Source: Verrucomicrobiaceae bacterium UBA2429
GTDB taxonomy: Bacteria > Verrucomicrobiota > Verrucomicrobiia > Verrucomicrobiales > Verrucomicrobiaceae
Assembly (NCBI GenBank): GCA_002343505.1
Contig: DDQZ01000028.1
Span: forward strand, 5,627-69,626
Length of the DNA stretch: 64,000 nucleotides
Reading direction: 5' to 3'
Below are positions 26,844 through 35,927 of this stretch, piece by piece. The notes beneath the pieces were generated by a model. That model made no database searches. It worked only from the letters and a program-made list of their open reading frames with translations, and was not told the origin of the DNA. Numbering within the stretch: the first letter of the stretch is position 1; every line of letters begins with the position of its first letter. Position numbers and translations under genes: made by a program.

Positions 26844-28286
26844 ATGACACAAACCCTCACCCTCTCCGATTTCCCGGACCGCCTTTCGCCCATGGTGGTC
26901 AAAGAGCTGCGGCAGGGGATGCGGACGCGCGCCTTTGCCATCGTCATGCTGACGCTGCATCTCGTGCTGGTGCTGCTCACGCTGCTGGGCGGAGGTGGCG
27001 GCAATTCAGAGATCGCCCATGCGTGGTTCGACGGCATCGTCACGCTCGTGCTTTGCGTCATCCTGCCTTTGCGCGGCTTTTCCGCCGTGGCGGATGAGAT
27101 CAGGGCGGGCACGCTGGACATGCTGGCGCTCACGCGGCTGTCGCCGTGGCGCATTGTCTATGGCAAGTGGCTGTCCATCGCCGCGCAGTCGCTGCTCATC
27201 GCCCTGAGCATCCTGCCCTATGTGGTGGCGCGTTATGTGCATGGCGGGCTGGACTTGTTCGGGGAGATGCTGGCGCTGGGAGGAAAAACTCTGGCGGGAC
27301 TCGTGCTTGCGGCCTTCATCGTGGCCCTGTCCACTCAGAAGAATTTCTGGCTGCGCCTGCTCGTGGTGGGCTTGCCGATGCTCATGGGCGGCTGCGGGAT
27401 GATGTCGTTCATGATGATGTCCCGGATGGGGGGCATGAGCCCTGGATCACGCATCTCCATTTCCGGCCCATTCTCCGCATTCACTGCCGATGGAGTGGCG
27501 GGAGTGCTGCTCGTCCTCGCCTATGCTGCCTGGGCGGTGTTTTATTTCCTGAGCCTGGCCGCCACGCGCATCGCCCCTGCGGCGTCGCTGCTCTCAGTGC
27601 CAAAAAGACTGGTGCATCTGGCGGCGATGGGGATCGCCTGGGCCGTCTCGTGGAGTCAAGGCGTGGATGCCGTCGCTGCGGGGCTGATCGGTTTCATCAT
27701 GCTGGATGTGCTGACCGAGCCGGTGAACACGGTGCCCTCAGTGTACGCGGCTTTTTACCGGCGCGGTCTGCCGGGCAGGCTGGGGATGTGGCTGCTGGCA
27801 CCCGGCTGGGTGACGGGGTTCCTTTTCACCGTGCTGCTGACGGCAGGGACGGCGGCGCTCGCGTTTTCGATGAGCGGCGCGGAGCAGGCCTTGCTTCTTC
27901 TCATTTCCGCCTGCGGCACCTGGATGGTGGCGGCGCTGGTGCAGATTCTGCCGCGCGCGCGCCGGGGGGCGGATTTGTTTCCCGCTTTTCTGATCTGGTG
28001 GCTGGTCCTGTCCGTGGCGCTGTCCTGGCTGGGCGGGCTGCTGGTCATGCGCCACACCATGACGAGCACCACGCCCTGGTTCACCTGCGCGCTGCCGCAG
28101 ATGGCGCCGCTGGGCCACGCCATCGCTCAGGCTGCGGACAAAGCGGCCTTTCTGCGCATGGCCGCCCTGGCCGCACTGGTGTGGCCGCTCGTGCTGCTGG
28201 TGCCGGCCGCCTTCGCCTGGAGGCGCGCGCGGGAGGCGCGGCGCGAGGCACGGCAGATGACAACCCCCGGAGGAACCGAAGCATGA
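26844..28286 (+). CDS. ABC transporter permease 1
   Basis: A 480-aa membrane protein. The cytosolic N-terminus PMVVKELRQGMRTRAF leads into the first helix, and the segment LPLRGFSAVADEIRAGTLDMLALTRLSPWRIVYGKW is the coupling region conserved in ABC-2-type permeases. Around ten to twelve transmembrane segments are predicted. It is paralogous to the next gene, with which its stop overlaps (ATGA), implying a stoichiometric heterodimer served by the upstream ATPase. Substrate unknown. Confidence 0.88.
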   Translation: MTQTLTLSDFPDRLSPMVVKELRQGMRTRAFAIVMLTLHLVLVLLTLLGGGGGNSEIAHAWFDGIVTLVLCVILPLRGFSAVADEIRAGTLDMLALTRLSPWRIVYGKWLSIAAQSLLIALSILPYVVARYVHGGLDLFGEMLALGGKTLAGLVLAAFIVALSTQKNFWLRLLVVGLPMLMGGCGMMSFMMMSRMGGMSPGSRISISGPFSAFTADGVAGVLLVLAYAAWAVFYFLSLAATRIAPAASLLSVPKRLVHLAAMGIAWAVSWSQGVDAVAAGLIGFIMLDVLTEPVNTVPSVYAAFYRRGLPGRLGMWLLAPGWVTGFLFTVLLTAGTAALAFSMSGAEQALLLLISACGTWMVAALVQILPRARRGADLFPAFLIWWLVLSVALSWLGGLLVMRHTMTSTTPWFTCALPQMAPLGHAIAQAADKAAFLRMAALAALVWPLVLLVPAAFAWRRAREARREARQMTTPGGTEA

Positions 28287-29779
28287 ACCCACCGCCCGCG
28301 CTCGCATTGCCGCAGGATTTTGGCGACCACTTCAGCCCCATCGTGGTCAAGGAGCTGCGCCAGGGGCTGCGCACGCGCTTCTTCACTTACGCGCTCACGC
28401 TTTTCCACACGGCGCTCATTCTGCTGCTGGCCTGTGCGAATCTGGAACTGTCGCTGGAGATGATGAACTCCGCCTTCTGGGTTCTCACCGGTATTATGCT
28501 TCTGGTCGTCCTGCCTCTGCGCGGCTTCGACGCGCTGCACAGCGAGGCCAAGGCGGGCACGCTGGACATGCTGGCGCTGACCTCCATGCCCGCGCAGCGC
28601 ATCCTCCAGGGGAAATGGGCTGCCATTTACGGCCAGACGCTGCTGGTGGCGTGCTCGGTGCTGCCCTACATGGTGGCGCGTTATTTTTTCGGCGGGGTGG
28701 AGATCGCGCGCGAGGCGCTGGGGCTCGCCTCTCTCGTGCTCGGCTCCGGCATTCTCTCCGCCGCCTTGCTGGCCTTTTCCTCGCAGGCGTCGCTGCTGCT
28801 GCGGCTGACACTGGGGGTGGCGCTGGGGTTCGCGGCGCTGCCGCTGGGCTTTTTTACAGCCGGGGTGGTGATGTCAACCGAGGCGGACAGCCTCCTCATG
28901 GATTTCAGAGATCTGAGCCTGTGGCAGCAGGCGGGAATCGTTGTGCTGGTGCTGACGCTGACCGTTTACAGCATCTGGTATCTGCTGGCGATGGGCGCCT
29001 CACGCATTGCTCCCGCTTCCGAAAATCACAGCACACGCAAGCGCTTCGCCGCGCTGGTCATGCTAAGTCTGCTGACATTGGCCGGGGTGCTTCATTCCTT
29101 GCTGACGAATGATGCCGAAGAACTAATCTGGTATTTTCTGCCCCTTTTGTTTCTGACGATGTTCACCTGCATGGACGTGATGACCGAGGAAATGCCACAC
29201 TTTCCCACCTGCGTTGTGGGACTTCAGAGACTGCGGAACTTGAGTGGGATATTTTATCGGCTCTTTCTTCCTGGATGGGCATCAGGAGTCGCATTCTCAA
29301 TGCTTCTTTGCCTGCTGACTTTGGCGTTCACCATGGCGGTTATACTCTGCAGGGCTGGCTTAATGGGAGATTTAGACTGGGATGTGCCACAAGGAATAAC
29401 CTGCTTCCTGGCTGCGCCTTTCCTTCCTGTGTTGATACAGGTGAGCAAAGCAAACCACTTCGCCAATTGGTGGGTGGTGCAGATCATTCTTTTGGCACTT
29501 GGCTTTGGCCTTGTGATAAGCGGAGAAGTGCTTGATGTGGACTGGCTGCCTGGACTCAGCTTTGTGACACCAACGACCGCGCACTTTGGAGTGCAATCCA
29601 TCGCTTATGAATATCGAGACACGGTGCTGGTCCTCAGTGCCAGCTTGAGTGGCATCTGGATGCTTGCCGCGCTGGTGTATGCATGGAGATTTTTCCCCCT
29701 CTACCGCGAACTCGAAGACCAAGCCTTGAGCCTGGACAAACCCCCGCCCCCACCCGCCGCCGATGTCCCTGCTGCATGA
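28283..29779 (+). CDS. ABC transporter permease 2, paralogue of permease 1
   Basis: A 498-aa polytopic membrane protein. It repeats the N-terminal PIVVKELRQGLRTRFF and LPLRGFDALHSEAKAGTLDMLALTSMP blocks of the preceding gene. The C-terminus is soluble and proline-rich, and the stop overlaps the DUF58 start by 17 bp. The second half of the gene (from about 29050) is distinctly less GC-rich than the first half, which suggests recombination with a foreign or diverged copy. It probably pairs with permease 1. Confidence 0.88.
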   Translation: MNPPPALALPQDFGDHFSPIVVKELRQGLRTRFFTYALTLFHTALILLLACANLELSLEMMNSAFWVLTGIMLLVVLPLRGFDALHSEAKAGTLDMLALTSMPAQRILQGKWAAIYGQTLLVACSVLPYMVARYFFGGVEIAREALGLASLVLGSGILSAALLAFSSQASLLLRLTLGVALGFAALPLGFFTAGVVMSTEADSLLMDFRDLSLWQQAGIVVLVLTLTVYSIWYLLAMGASRIAPASENHSTRKRFAALVMLSLLTLAGVLHSLLTNDAEELIWYFLPLLFLTMFTCMDVMTEEMPHFPTCVVGLQRLRNLSGIFYRLFLPGWASGVAFSMLLCLLTLAFTMAVILCRAGLMGDLDWDVPQGITCFLAAPFLPVLIQVSKANHFANWWVVQIILLALGFGLVISGEVLDVDWLPGLSFVTPTTAHFGVQSIAYEYRDTVLVLSASLSGIWMLAALVYAWRFFPLYRELEDQALSLDKPPPPPAADVPAA

Positions 29780-30647
29780 CACCGCCGCCTTGCGCGCGTT
29801 GAACGCGCATGCACGTGCCTGGGCTCGGGTGCTGAGGCTGCCCTTCCGTCAGCAGCGCTGGCGCGGGCAGGCGGGCTCCTTTCTCGGCACCGGCACGGGC
29901 AGCAGCCTGGATTTCCACGATCACCGCGCCTACCTGCCTGGGGATGATCCGCGCCAGATCAACTGGCAGGCCTATGCGCGCACCGGCTCCTACACGATGA
30001 AGCTCTACCGCGAGGAGGTGCGCCCGCTGGTGGATGTGATTCTGGACGTGTCCGCCTCCATGTTCGCCCACGCGGCCAAAGAACGCCGCGCGCTGGAGCT
30101 GCTGGCCTTTGTCTGCGAGTCCGCGCTGCAAAGCGGCGCCTCCCTGCGCTGCCACGCCGTGGCTGGCGCGGAATGCCGCGCGCTGGAGCCGGAGAGCATC
30201 CTCGGCGGGCAATGGCCGGAGCGGGTGGCGGGCATGAGCGCGGTCTCCGCGCCGCCCGATCTCCAGCGTGTACAGTTGCGCGCGGGCGCCCTGCGCGTGC
30301 TGGTGAGTGATCTGCTTTTCACCTGCCCGCCCGAGGCGGTGCTCGGCAGCCTGGCCGGACGCCAGGGACGCGGCATCGTGCTGGCGCCCTTCGCACGCGA
30401 GGAGGCCGATCCCGCCTGGGATGGCAGCTACGAGTTTCTCGATCCCGAGACCGGCCTGCCGCACGACCACCGCGTGGAGCCCGCGCTGCTGCGCCGCTAC
30501 GAGGCCGCCTACCGCCGCCATTTTGATCTCTGGAAAGCCGCCGCCCTCAGGCACCACATCGCCCTGGTCCGCGTGTCCTCGGACGCGGAGTTTCTCAAAG
30601 CACTGCAAACCGAAGGCGTGCCCGCCGGCGCCGTGGAAATGGGGTGA
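29763..30647 (+). CDS. DUF58 domain protein
   Basis: A 294-aa cytosolic protein. The DUF58 hallmark runs from DFHDHRAYLPGDDPRQINW through ARTGSYTMKLYREE, followed by a VWA-like fold beginning VDVILDVSASMF with the DxSxS metal site. DUF58 proteins are the usual partner of MoxR ATPases. Translation is coupled to permease 2 by overlap. This places the ABC exporter and the MoxR system in the same transcript. Confidence 0.92.
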   Translation: MSLLHDTAALRALNAHARAWARVLRLPFRQQRWRGQAGSFLGTGTGSSLDFHDHRAYLPGDDPRQINWQAYARTGSYTMKLYREEVRPLVDVILDVSASMFAHAAKERRALELLAFVCESALQSGASLRCHAVAGAECRALEPESILGGQWPERVAGMSAVSAPPDLQRVQLRAGALRVLVSDLLFTCPPEAVLGSLAGRQGRGIVLAPFAREEADPAWDGSYEFLDPETGLPHDHRVEPALLRRYEAAYRRHFDLWKAAALRHHIALVRVSSDAEFLKALQTEGVPAGAVEMG

Positions 30648-30685
30648 GGCAGGGAATCACGCTGACAACCTTTGATCCTCCCAAC

Positions 30686-32503
30686 ATGTCCCTCATCCCC
30701 GCCAGCCTCACCTTTGCCAACCCTCTCGGGCTTTGGGCATTGCTGGGGCTGCCGGTGGTGGTGGCGATTCATTTTCTTCAGCGGCGGCAGCGGCGCGTGA
30801 CATGCACGACCCTGTTTCTGTTGGAGCAAATGCGGCGGGAGAGCCGCACGGGGAACCGCTTTGAAAAGCTGCGCGTCTCCATCCCCTTCTGGCTTCAGCT
30901 TCTCATGGTGCTGCTGCTGGCCTGGCTGCTGGCCCAGCCGCGCTGGCTGGGGAGGGACGCGGTGCAGCGCGTGGCCGTGGTGCTGGATGCCTCGGCCAGC
31001 ATGGCGGCCTTCCGCGCGCCAGCGGAGCGCGCGGTCCATGAAGTGCTCGGCCAGTTGCGCGGACCTCCCGCCGCCGTGGAACTCACTCTGCTGACCACGG
31101 ATGCCACCGCGCCCGCGCTGTATCACGGTCCTGAGCCGGTCGCCATGCGGCGTGCTTTGGCCGCGTGGCAGCCTTTGCTGGGCGCGCATGATCCGGCCCC
31201 CGCGCTGCGCGTTGCGCGCGGACTGGCCGGCGCGGAGGGCTTGGTGGTGCTCGTCACGGATCACCGACTGGACGAGACTCCCGCGCATGGCGCGCAAGTG
31301 CTGGCCGTGGGCGAGGCGACGGACAATGTCGGCTGGGCCGGCGTGCGGGTGGAGGAAAAGGACGGGCAATGGCTCTGGCACGCGCTGGTGAAAAATCACG
31401 GCCGCAGCCCGCAGCAGCGCGAATGGCGCGCGCTTGCGGCGGGTGTGGAGTCATCCGCGAAAACGCTCGCGCTCGCCCCCGGTGAGATGCTTTCCCTCTC
31501 CGGCCCTTTTCCCGCCGAGGGCGACGGGCGCCTGCTCCTGCGTCTCTCGGGCGACGCGCTGCCTCTGGATGACGAGCTGCCCCTGGTGCGCCCGGCTCCG
31601 AAAACGCTCGCCGTTTTCGCACCCGCGGTGGGTCTGCCGGAGGCCATGCGGCATTTGCTGGAAAGCCTGCCGCACACAGGCCGCAGTGCCAGCCCCGTGT
31701 CGGCGGACCTGGAGGTGGCGGTCTGGCGCGAGGCCACGCTTTTGCCCGAAGGCCGGCACGCGCTCGTCATCCTGCCGCCCCCGGCCAGGGACGCGCCCTT
31801 TCCCAAAGGCGGCATCGTGGCCGAGCCGCATCCGCTCATGGAGGGACTGAACTGGCAGGGCCTGCTGCCGCGCGAAGCGCCGGCGCCGCCGCGCCTGACG
31901 CGGGACAGCGTGCTGCTCTGGCAGGGCGAGCGCCCGCTCATCCTGCTGCGCCAGATGCCCGCAGGCGGACGGCTGTTGCTTTGTCTCTTCGATCCCGACA
32001 GCTCCGGCGCCTTGCGAATGCCCGCCTTCGCCGTGCTGGCGCATCGTTTTTTGGAAAGCCTGCGCGCCGAAAAAATCGCGCCCGAGTCCGCCAACTACGA
32101 CACCCGCCAGCGCCTTCACCTGGCCCACCTCGGCGGCCCGGACGCGCCGCCCCTCGTCATCGAAACCCAGGGCGAAGCGCGCGAGGTTCCGCCCGTGCAA
32201 GGCGGCCTGCTGCGCGCCCCCGCGCGGCCCGGCCACTTCACCGTGAGCCAGGGCGGAACCGTGCTGCTCACCGCAGCCGCGCATTTCGCCGACACGCGCG
32301 AGGCGGATCTGTCCCTTGCCGCCACCTGGGGTGATCCCGCCATGATCCGCGCGGACTTGACCCAAACCCGCCGCGAGACCAGCCCCCACCAGCCCCTCTG
32401 GCTCCTGGCCCTGCTGCTTCTGCTCATGGGCAGTTGGTGGTGGAGCAGAGAGCGGAATATCCTGCCACTGCAAAGCACGGAAGCCTCGACAAATGCATCA
32501 TGA
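30686..32503 (+). CDS. BatA/VWA domain membrane protein
   Basis: A 605-aa protein. The N-terminus FANPLGLWALLGLPVVVAIHFLQRR is the aerotolerance BatA-type anchor, with a second helix at FWLQLLMVLLLAWLLAQP. A VWA domain follows with VVLDASASMAAF (metal site DxSxS) at about residues 97-108. A long periplasmic-type region and a final helix (LWLLALLLLLMGSWWW) complete it. It is the membrane VWA partner expected for MoxR and DUF58. The start at 30686 is chosen over the frame opening at 30644. Confidence 0.88.
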   Translation: MSLIPASLTFANPLGLWALLGLPVVVAIHFLQRRQRRVTCTTLFLLEQMRRESRTGNRFEKLRVSIPFWLQLLMVLLLAWLLAQPRWLGRDAVQRVAVVLDASASMAAFRAPAERAVHEVLGQLRGPPAAVELTLLTTDATAPALYHGPEPVAMRRALAAWQPLLGAHDPAPALRVARGLAGAEGLVVLVTDHRLDETPAHGAQVLAVGEATDNVGWAGVRVEEKDGQWLWHALVKNHGRSPQQREWRALAAGVESSAKTLALAPGEMLSLSGPFPAEGDGRLLLRLSGDALPLDDELPLVRPAPKTLAVFAPAVGLPEAMRHLLESLPHTGRSASPVSADLEVAVWREATLLPEGRHALVILPPPARDAPFPKGGIVAEPHPLMEGLNWQGLLPREAPAPPRLTRDSVLLWQGERPLILLRQMPAGGRLLLCLFDPDSSGALRMPAFAVLAHRFLESLRAEKIAPESANYDTRQRLHLAHLGGPDAPPLVIETQGEAREVPPVQGGLLRAPARPGHFTVSQGGTVLLTAAAHFADTREADLSLAATWGDPAMIRADLTQTRRETSPHQPLWLLALLLLLMGSWWWSRERNILPLQSTEASTNAS

Positions 32504-32527
32504 GTTCCACCCCCGTCGCCTTCATCC

Positions 32528-32557
32528 TTTTGCGTTTTTTTGAGTTTTTTGCGGCCA
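32528..32557 (+). repeat. third copy of the GCGTTTTTTGCGGCCA-type repeat
   Basis: T-rich stretch with GCG, GAG and GCGGCCA, matching 25086-25116. It fills most of the 79-bp gap between the two VWA genes and is the only gap in the second half of the cluster. Confidence 0.65.
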
Positions 32558-32582
32558 TTCCTCATCGCCTACGCTCTCTGCC

Positions 32583-35291
32583 ATGACCCTCCACCACCCC
32601 GAATGGCTCGCGCTTTTCCCCCTGCTGCTGCTGGCGGGCTGGATGCTGCCGCGCCTGGGGGTGCTGCGCCCCTTGCGACTGGCCTTGCTGGCGCTGGTCA
32701 CGCTCATCCTGGCGCAGCCGCAGTGGCGCAGGCTGGCGGAGGGCGTGGATCTCTGGGTGCTGCTGGACCAGTCCGTCTCCGCCGAGGATGCCCTGGCGCG
32801 CCGCCTGCCGGAGTGGGAGCGGCTGCTGGAAAAGTCGCGCGGATCGCAGGACCGCGTCTATTATCTCGACTACGCTGCGGAGGTGATGAAACGCGGCACG
32901 CAGGGCGCGGAGATGATGGAGCGCGCCCGGCTCCAGACCCTCACGGCGCAGGCCGTCTCCCAGGCGCTGGCCCTGGCGCAGCGCGAGGGACGCGGGCGTC
33001 CGGCGCGCGTGCTGGCCGTCACAGATGGTTATGCCACCGAGCCGCTCGCCGGCCTGGCGGAAAAGCTCGCGCGCCAGGGAGTGGAGCTGGATTACCTGCT
33101 GGCGCGCGCCAGTGACGAGCGGGACTACCGTGTGGCAGGGCTGAAAATGCCCGCCCGCGCGCAGCTTGGCGAGCCTTTCCTCATCGAGGTCAGCGTGCGC
33201 GGCAGCGCGGATGCGGATGTGCCGCTCATCCTGCTGCGCAATGGCCGCGAGCTCAAGACCGACACCGTGCCCGTGCGCCTCGGCAGCGGCGTGGTCCGAT
33301 TCACGGACCGCCTCATCCAGACAGGCGCGGCGCATTACGAGGCGGTGATTCTTCCCGGCCAGGACGCGCACACGGGCAACAACCGCCACGAGGCCATGAT
33401 CGAGATCACCGGCGGCCCGCGCGTGCTGCTGCTCACCGCCTACGCGGACGACCCGGTGGCCGAAGTTTTGATCAAGCAGGGCTTCGAGGTCGAGACCGTC
33501 ACCGCCACCCGATCCGTGCGGCCCGGCCAGCTCGCGGGGGCCAAATGCGTGATCCTTAACAACGTGCCCGCCTATGAGCTGCCGGGGGACTTTCTCACCG
33601 CGCTCGACTTTCACGTTCGCGAGCAGGGCGGCGGCCTGCTCATGGCCGGCGGGCGGCACAGCTTCGCCGCGGGCGGCTACTTCGAGTCGGCGCTGGACCC
33701 TCTTTTGCCCGTGTCCATGGAGATGAAGCAGGAGCACCGCAAGCTCATGGTGGCCATGGCCATCGTCATGGACCGCAGCGGCTCCATGAGCATGACCGTG
33801 CGCAGCGGCTTCACCAAGATGTCCCTCGCCAACGAGGGCGCGGGCAATGCCATCCGCTTCCTCGGCCCGCAGGATTTGCTGGCCGTCTTCGCCGTGGACA
33901 GCGAGGCGCACGAGATGGTCCCGCTTCAGCAAATCGGCCCGAACCGCGAGAAGATGGAGAAAGCCGTGCGCCGCATTGAGAGCATGGGCGGCGGCATCTT
34001 TGTCTATAACGGCCTCAAGGCCGCCTGGGACCAGCTCAAAAAAGCGCCCGCCGGGCAGCGGCACATCATCCTTTTCTCCGACGCCGCCGACTCCGAGCAG
34101 CCGGACGCCTACCGCGCGCTGCTGGAGGAGATCACCAGGAACAGCGGCACCGTCAGCGTCATCGCCCTCGGCACCCGCGCGGACCCTGACGCGGCCTTCC
34201 TCGACGACATCGCCGCGCGCGGCAAAGGCCGCATTTTTTACACCGACCGCGCCGAGGAGCTGCCCGGCATCTTCAGCCAGGAGACCGTGGCCGTGGCGCG
34301 CGGTGCCTTCATCACCGAGCCCGTGGGCGCGCAGTCCGCGCCCGGCTTGCTGGAGATCAGCGGCCAGGGCATGGAATGGCCCGCGCAGGTGGACGGCTAC
34401 AACCTCAGCTACCTGCGGGACTGGGCCGCGCAGGCGCTCGTCAGCAAAGACGAGTATGCGGCGCCGCTCGTGGCCTTCGGCGCGCGCGGCACGGGTCGCA
34501 CGGCGGCTGTCTCCTTCCCGCTCGGCGGGGAGCATTCCCAAAGCGCGCGCGCCTGGCCGAAGTATGGCGACTTTTTGCAAACGCTCACCCGCTGGCTCAT
34601 GGGGGAGACCCTGCCGCCCGGCATCGGCCTGCGCCACCGGCTGGAGGGAAACACGCTCACACTCGATCTGCTCTACGACGAGGAATGGGAGGACACCCTG
34701 CGCGCCAAGGCCCCGCGCATCATGCTGGCCCACGGCCAGGGCGCGGAAGCGCGGCAGGAGATCGCCTGGGAGCGCGTCGCCCCCGGCCACTTCCAGGCCT
34801 CGACCGTGCTGGCGGAAGGCGCCATGACACGCGGCGCGGTGCGCGTGGGCGCGCAGGCGCTGGGCTTCGGCCCCGTGCTGGCCGGCACGAGCGCCGAGTG
34901 GGCCTTTGACGAGGCGCGCGTGGAGGAGCTGCGCCGCGTCTCCCAGGCCAGCGGCGGGCGCGAGCTTCTCGAAATGAGCGACGCCTGGCGCAGCCCGGCC
35001 ATCCCGCGTTTCACGGACCTTACACTGCCCCTGCTCGTGCTGACGCTCGTGCTTTTGCTGTTCGAGGCGCTCGTCACCCGCACCGGCTGGCGCCTGCCCG
35101 AGCTGGTGGTCAAACCCGCGCGTCCAACCGCATCGAAAGCCGCCGAAAAAGAGGCGCGCCAGCACCGCCAGCGGCTCGACTCCGGTGCCGCGCCCCAACC
35201 CGCGCCATCCGCCTCCCCCGCACCGGCGGAAACCCCGCCCTCCACACCCGACGAACGCCAAAGCCGCTACCAGCGCGCGAAGCGGCGTTAG
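32583..35291 (+). CDS. large VWA and glutamine-amidotransferase-like membrane protein
   Basis: A 902-aa protein. Two N-terminal helices (LALFPLLLLAGWMLP and LRLALLALVTLILAQP) anchor it. A first VWA-like region (LWVLLDQSVSAEDA) is followed by a class-I glutamine-amidotransferase-like segment (CVILNNVPAYELPGDF, GGGLLMAGGRHSFAAGGY). A second VWA domain has MDRSGSMSM at about residues 396-404. A C-terminal helix (LTLPLLVLTLVLLLFEALV) and a charged tail end the protein. It resembles proteins encoded last in MoxR clusters of these phyla and may form the periplasmic part of the machine. Confidence 0.88.
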   Translation: MTLHHPEWLALFPLLLLAGWMLPRLGVLRPLRLALLALVTLILAQPQWRRLAEGVDLWVLLDQSVSAEDALARRLPEWERLLEKSRGSQDRVYYLDYAAEVMKRGTQGAEMMERARLQTLTAQAVSQALALAQREGRGRPARVLAVTDGYATEPLAGLAEKLARQGVELDYLLARASDERDYRVAGLKMPARAQLGEPFLIEVSVRGSADADVPLILLRNGRELKTDTVPVRLGSGVVRFTDRLIQTGAAHYEAVILPGQDAHTGNNRHEAMIEITGGPRVLLLTAYADDPVAEVLIKQGFEVETVTATRSVRPGQLAGAKCVILNNVPAYELPGDFLTALDFHVREQGGGLLMAGGRHSFAAGGYFESALDPLLPVSMEMKQEHRKLMVAMAIVMDRSGSMSMTVRSGFTKMSLANEGAGNAIRFLGPQDLLAVFAVDSEAHEMVPLQQIGPNREKMEKAVRRIESMGGGIFVYNGLKAAWDQLKKAPAGQRHIILFSDAADSEQPDAYRALLEEITRNSGTVSVIALGTRADPDAAFLDDIAARGKGRIFYTDRAEELPGIFSQETVAVARGAFITEPVGAQSAPGLLEISGQGMEWPAQVDGYNLSYLRDWAAQALVSKDEYAAPLVAFGARGTGRTAAVSFPLGGEHSQSARAWPKYGDFLQTLTRWLMGETLPPGIGLRHRLEGNTLTLDLLYDEEWEDTLRAKAPRIMLAHGQGAEARQEIAWERVAPGHFQASTVLAEGAMTRGAVRVGAQALGFGPVLAGTSAEWAFDEARVEELRRVSQASGGRELLEMSDAWRSPAIPRFTDLTLPLLVLTLVLLLFEALVTRTGWRLPELVVKPARPTASKAAEKEARQHRQRLDSGAAPQPAPSASPAPAETPPSTPDERQSRYQRAKRR

Positions 35292-35336
35292 TTGCCCGCC
35301 CTTGCATTCGAATCCGCAGCGCGCATCATTCCCGCC

Positions 35337-35894
35337 ATGCCCGCCACATTGACGCATCGTTTCACGGTGGATGATTACTACCGCATGGCCGAGACCGGGA
35401 TTTTGAAGCCCGGCGCGCGGGTCGAACTCATTGAAGGGGAGATTGTTGACATGATGCCCATTGGTCCGTTTCACAGCGGCTCGGTTTATCGCCTGACCCG
35501 CATCTTCAGCCGCCTCTCAAAAAGCCGCTGGCTCGTTGCCAGTCAGGGCCCCTTGCGGCTGGACAAGCACAATGAGCCGGAGCCAGATCTCATGCTGCTG
35601 CGCCCCGCCAAGGATGACTACACCTCGGCGCATCCCGGCCCCGACGATGTCTTCCTCGTCATCGAAGTGGCGGACTCCAGCCTGGCGTACGACCAGACGA
35701 CCAAGCTACCGCTCTACGCCCGCTTTGGCATTGAGGAGGTGTGGATTCTGAACGTGCCGCAAAAGCAGTTGGAGATTTACCGCGCGCCGAATTTTCTCGG
35801 TTACGAATCCAAAATCATCCTTCACGAGGGCAAGGCCGCCCCCGCGCGCTTCCCGGACGCCGAAGTGGACGTGACGGAACTGCTCTCGACTTGA
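35337..35894 (+). CDS. Uma2-family (DUF820) endonuclease-like protein
   Basis: A 185-aa protein. The N-terminal FTVDDYYRMAETGILKPGARVELIEGEIVDM block, EPEPDLMLLRP and DVFLVIEVADSSLAYD...K are the Uma2/DUF820 signature, a PD-(D/E)xK fold with Asp, Glu and Lys at the expected places. Biological role is not established; many copies occur per genome in some phyla. It is downstream of the VWA gene (46 bp) and convergent with the large PSD1 gene. Confidence 0.9.
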   Translation: MPATLTHRFTVDDYYRMAETGILKPGARVELIEGEIVDMMPIGPFHSGSVYRLTRIFSRLSKSRWLVASQGPLRLDKHNEPEPDLMLLRPAKDDYTSAHPGPDDVFLVIEVADSSLAYDQTTKLPLYARFGIEEVWILNVPQKQLEIYRAPNFLGYESKIILHEGKAAPARFPDAEVDVTELLST

Positions 35895-35927
35895 AAGCGG
35901 TTAAAACCGGCGCCACGCGACCAGTGC

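Noticed and set aside
32562..35474. 970-codon minus-strand open frame opposite the large VWA gene
   Set aside because: Same reason: antisense of a recognisable VWA protein with clear membrane anchors.
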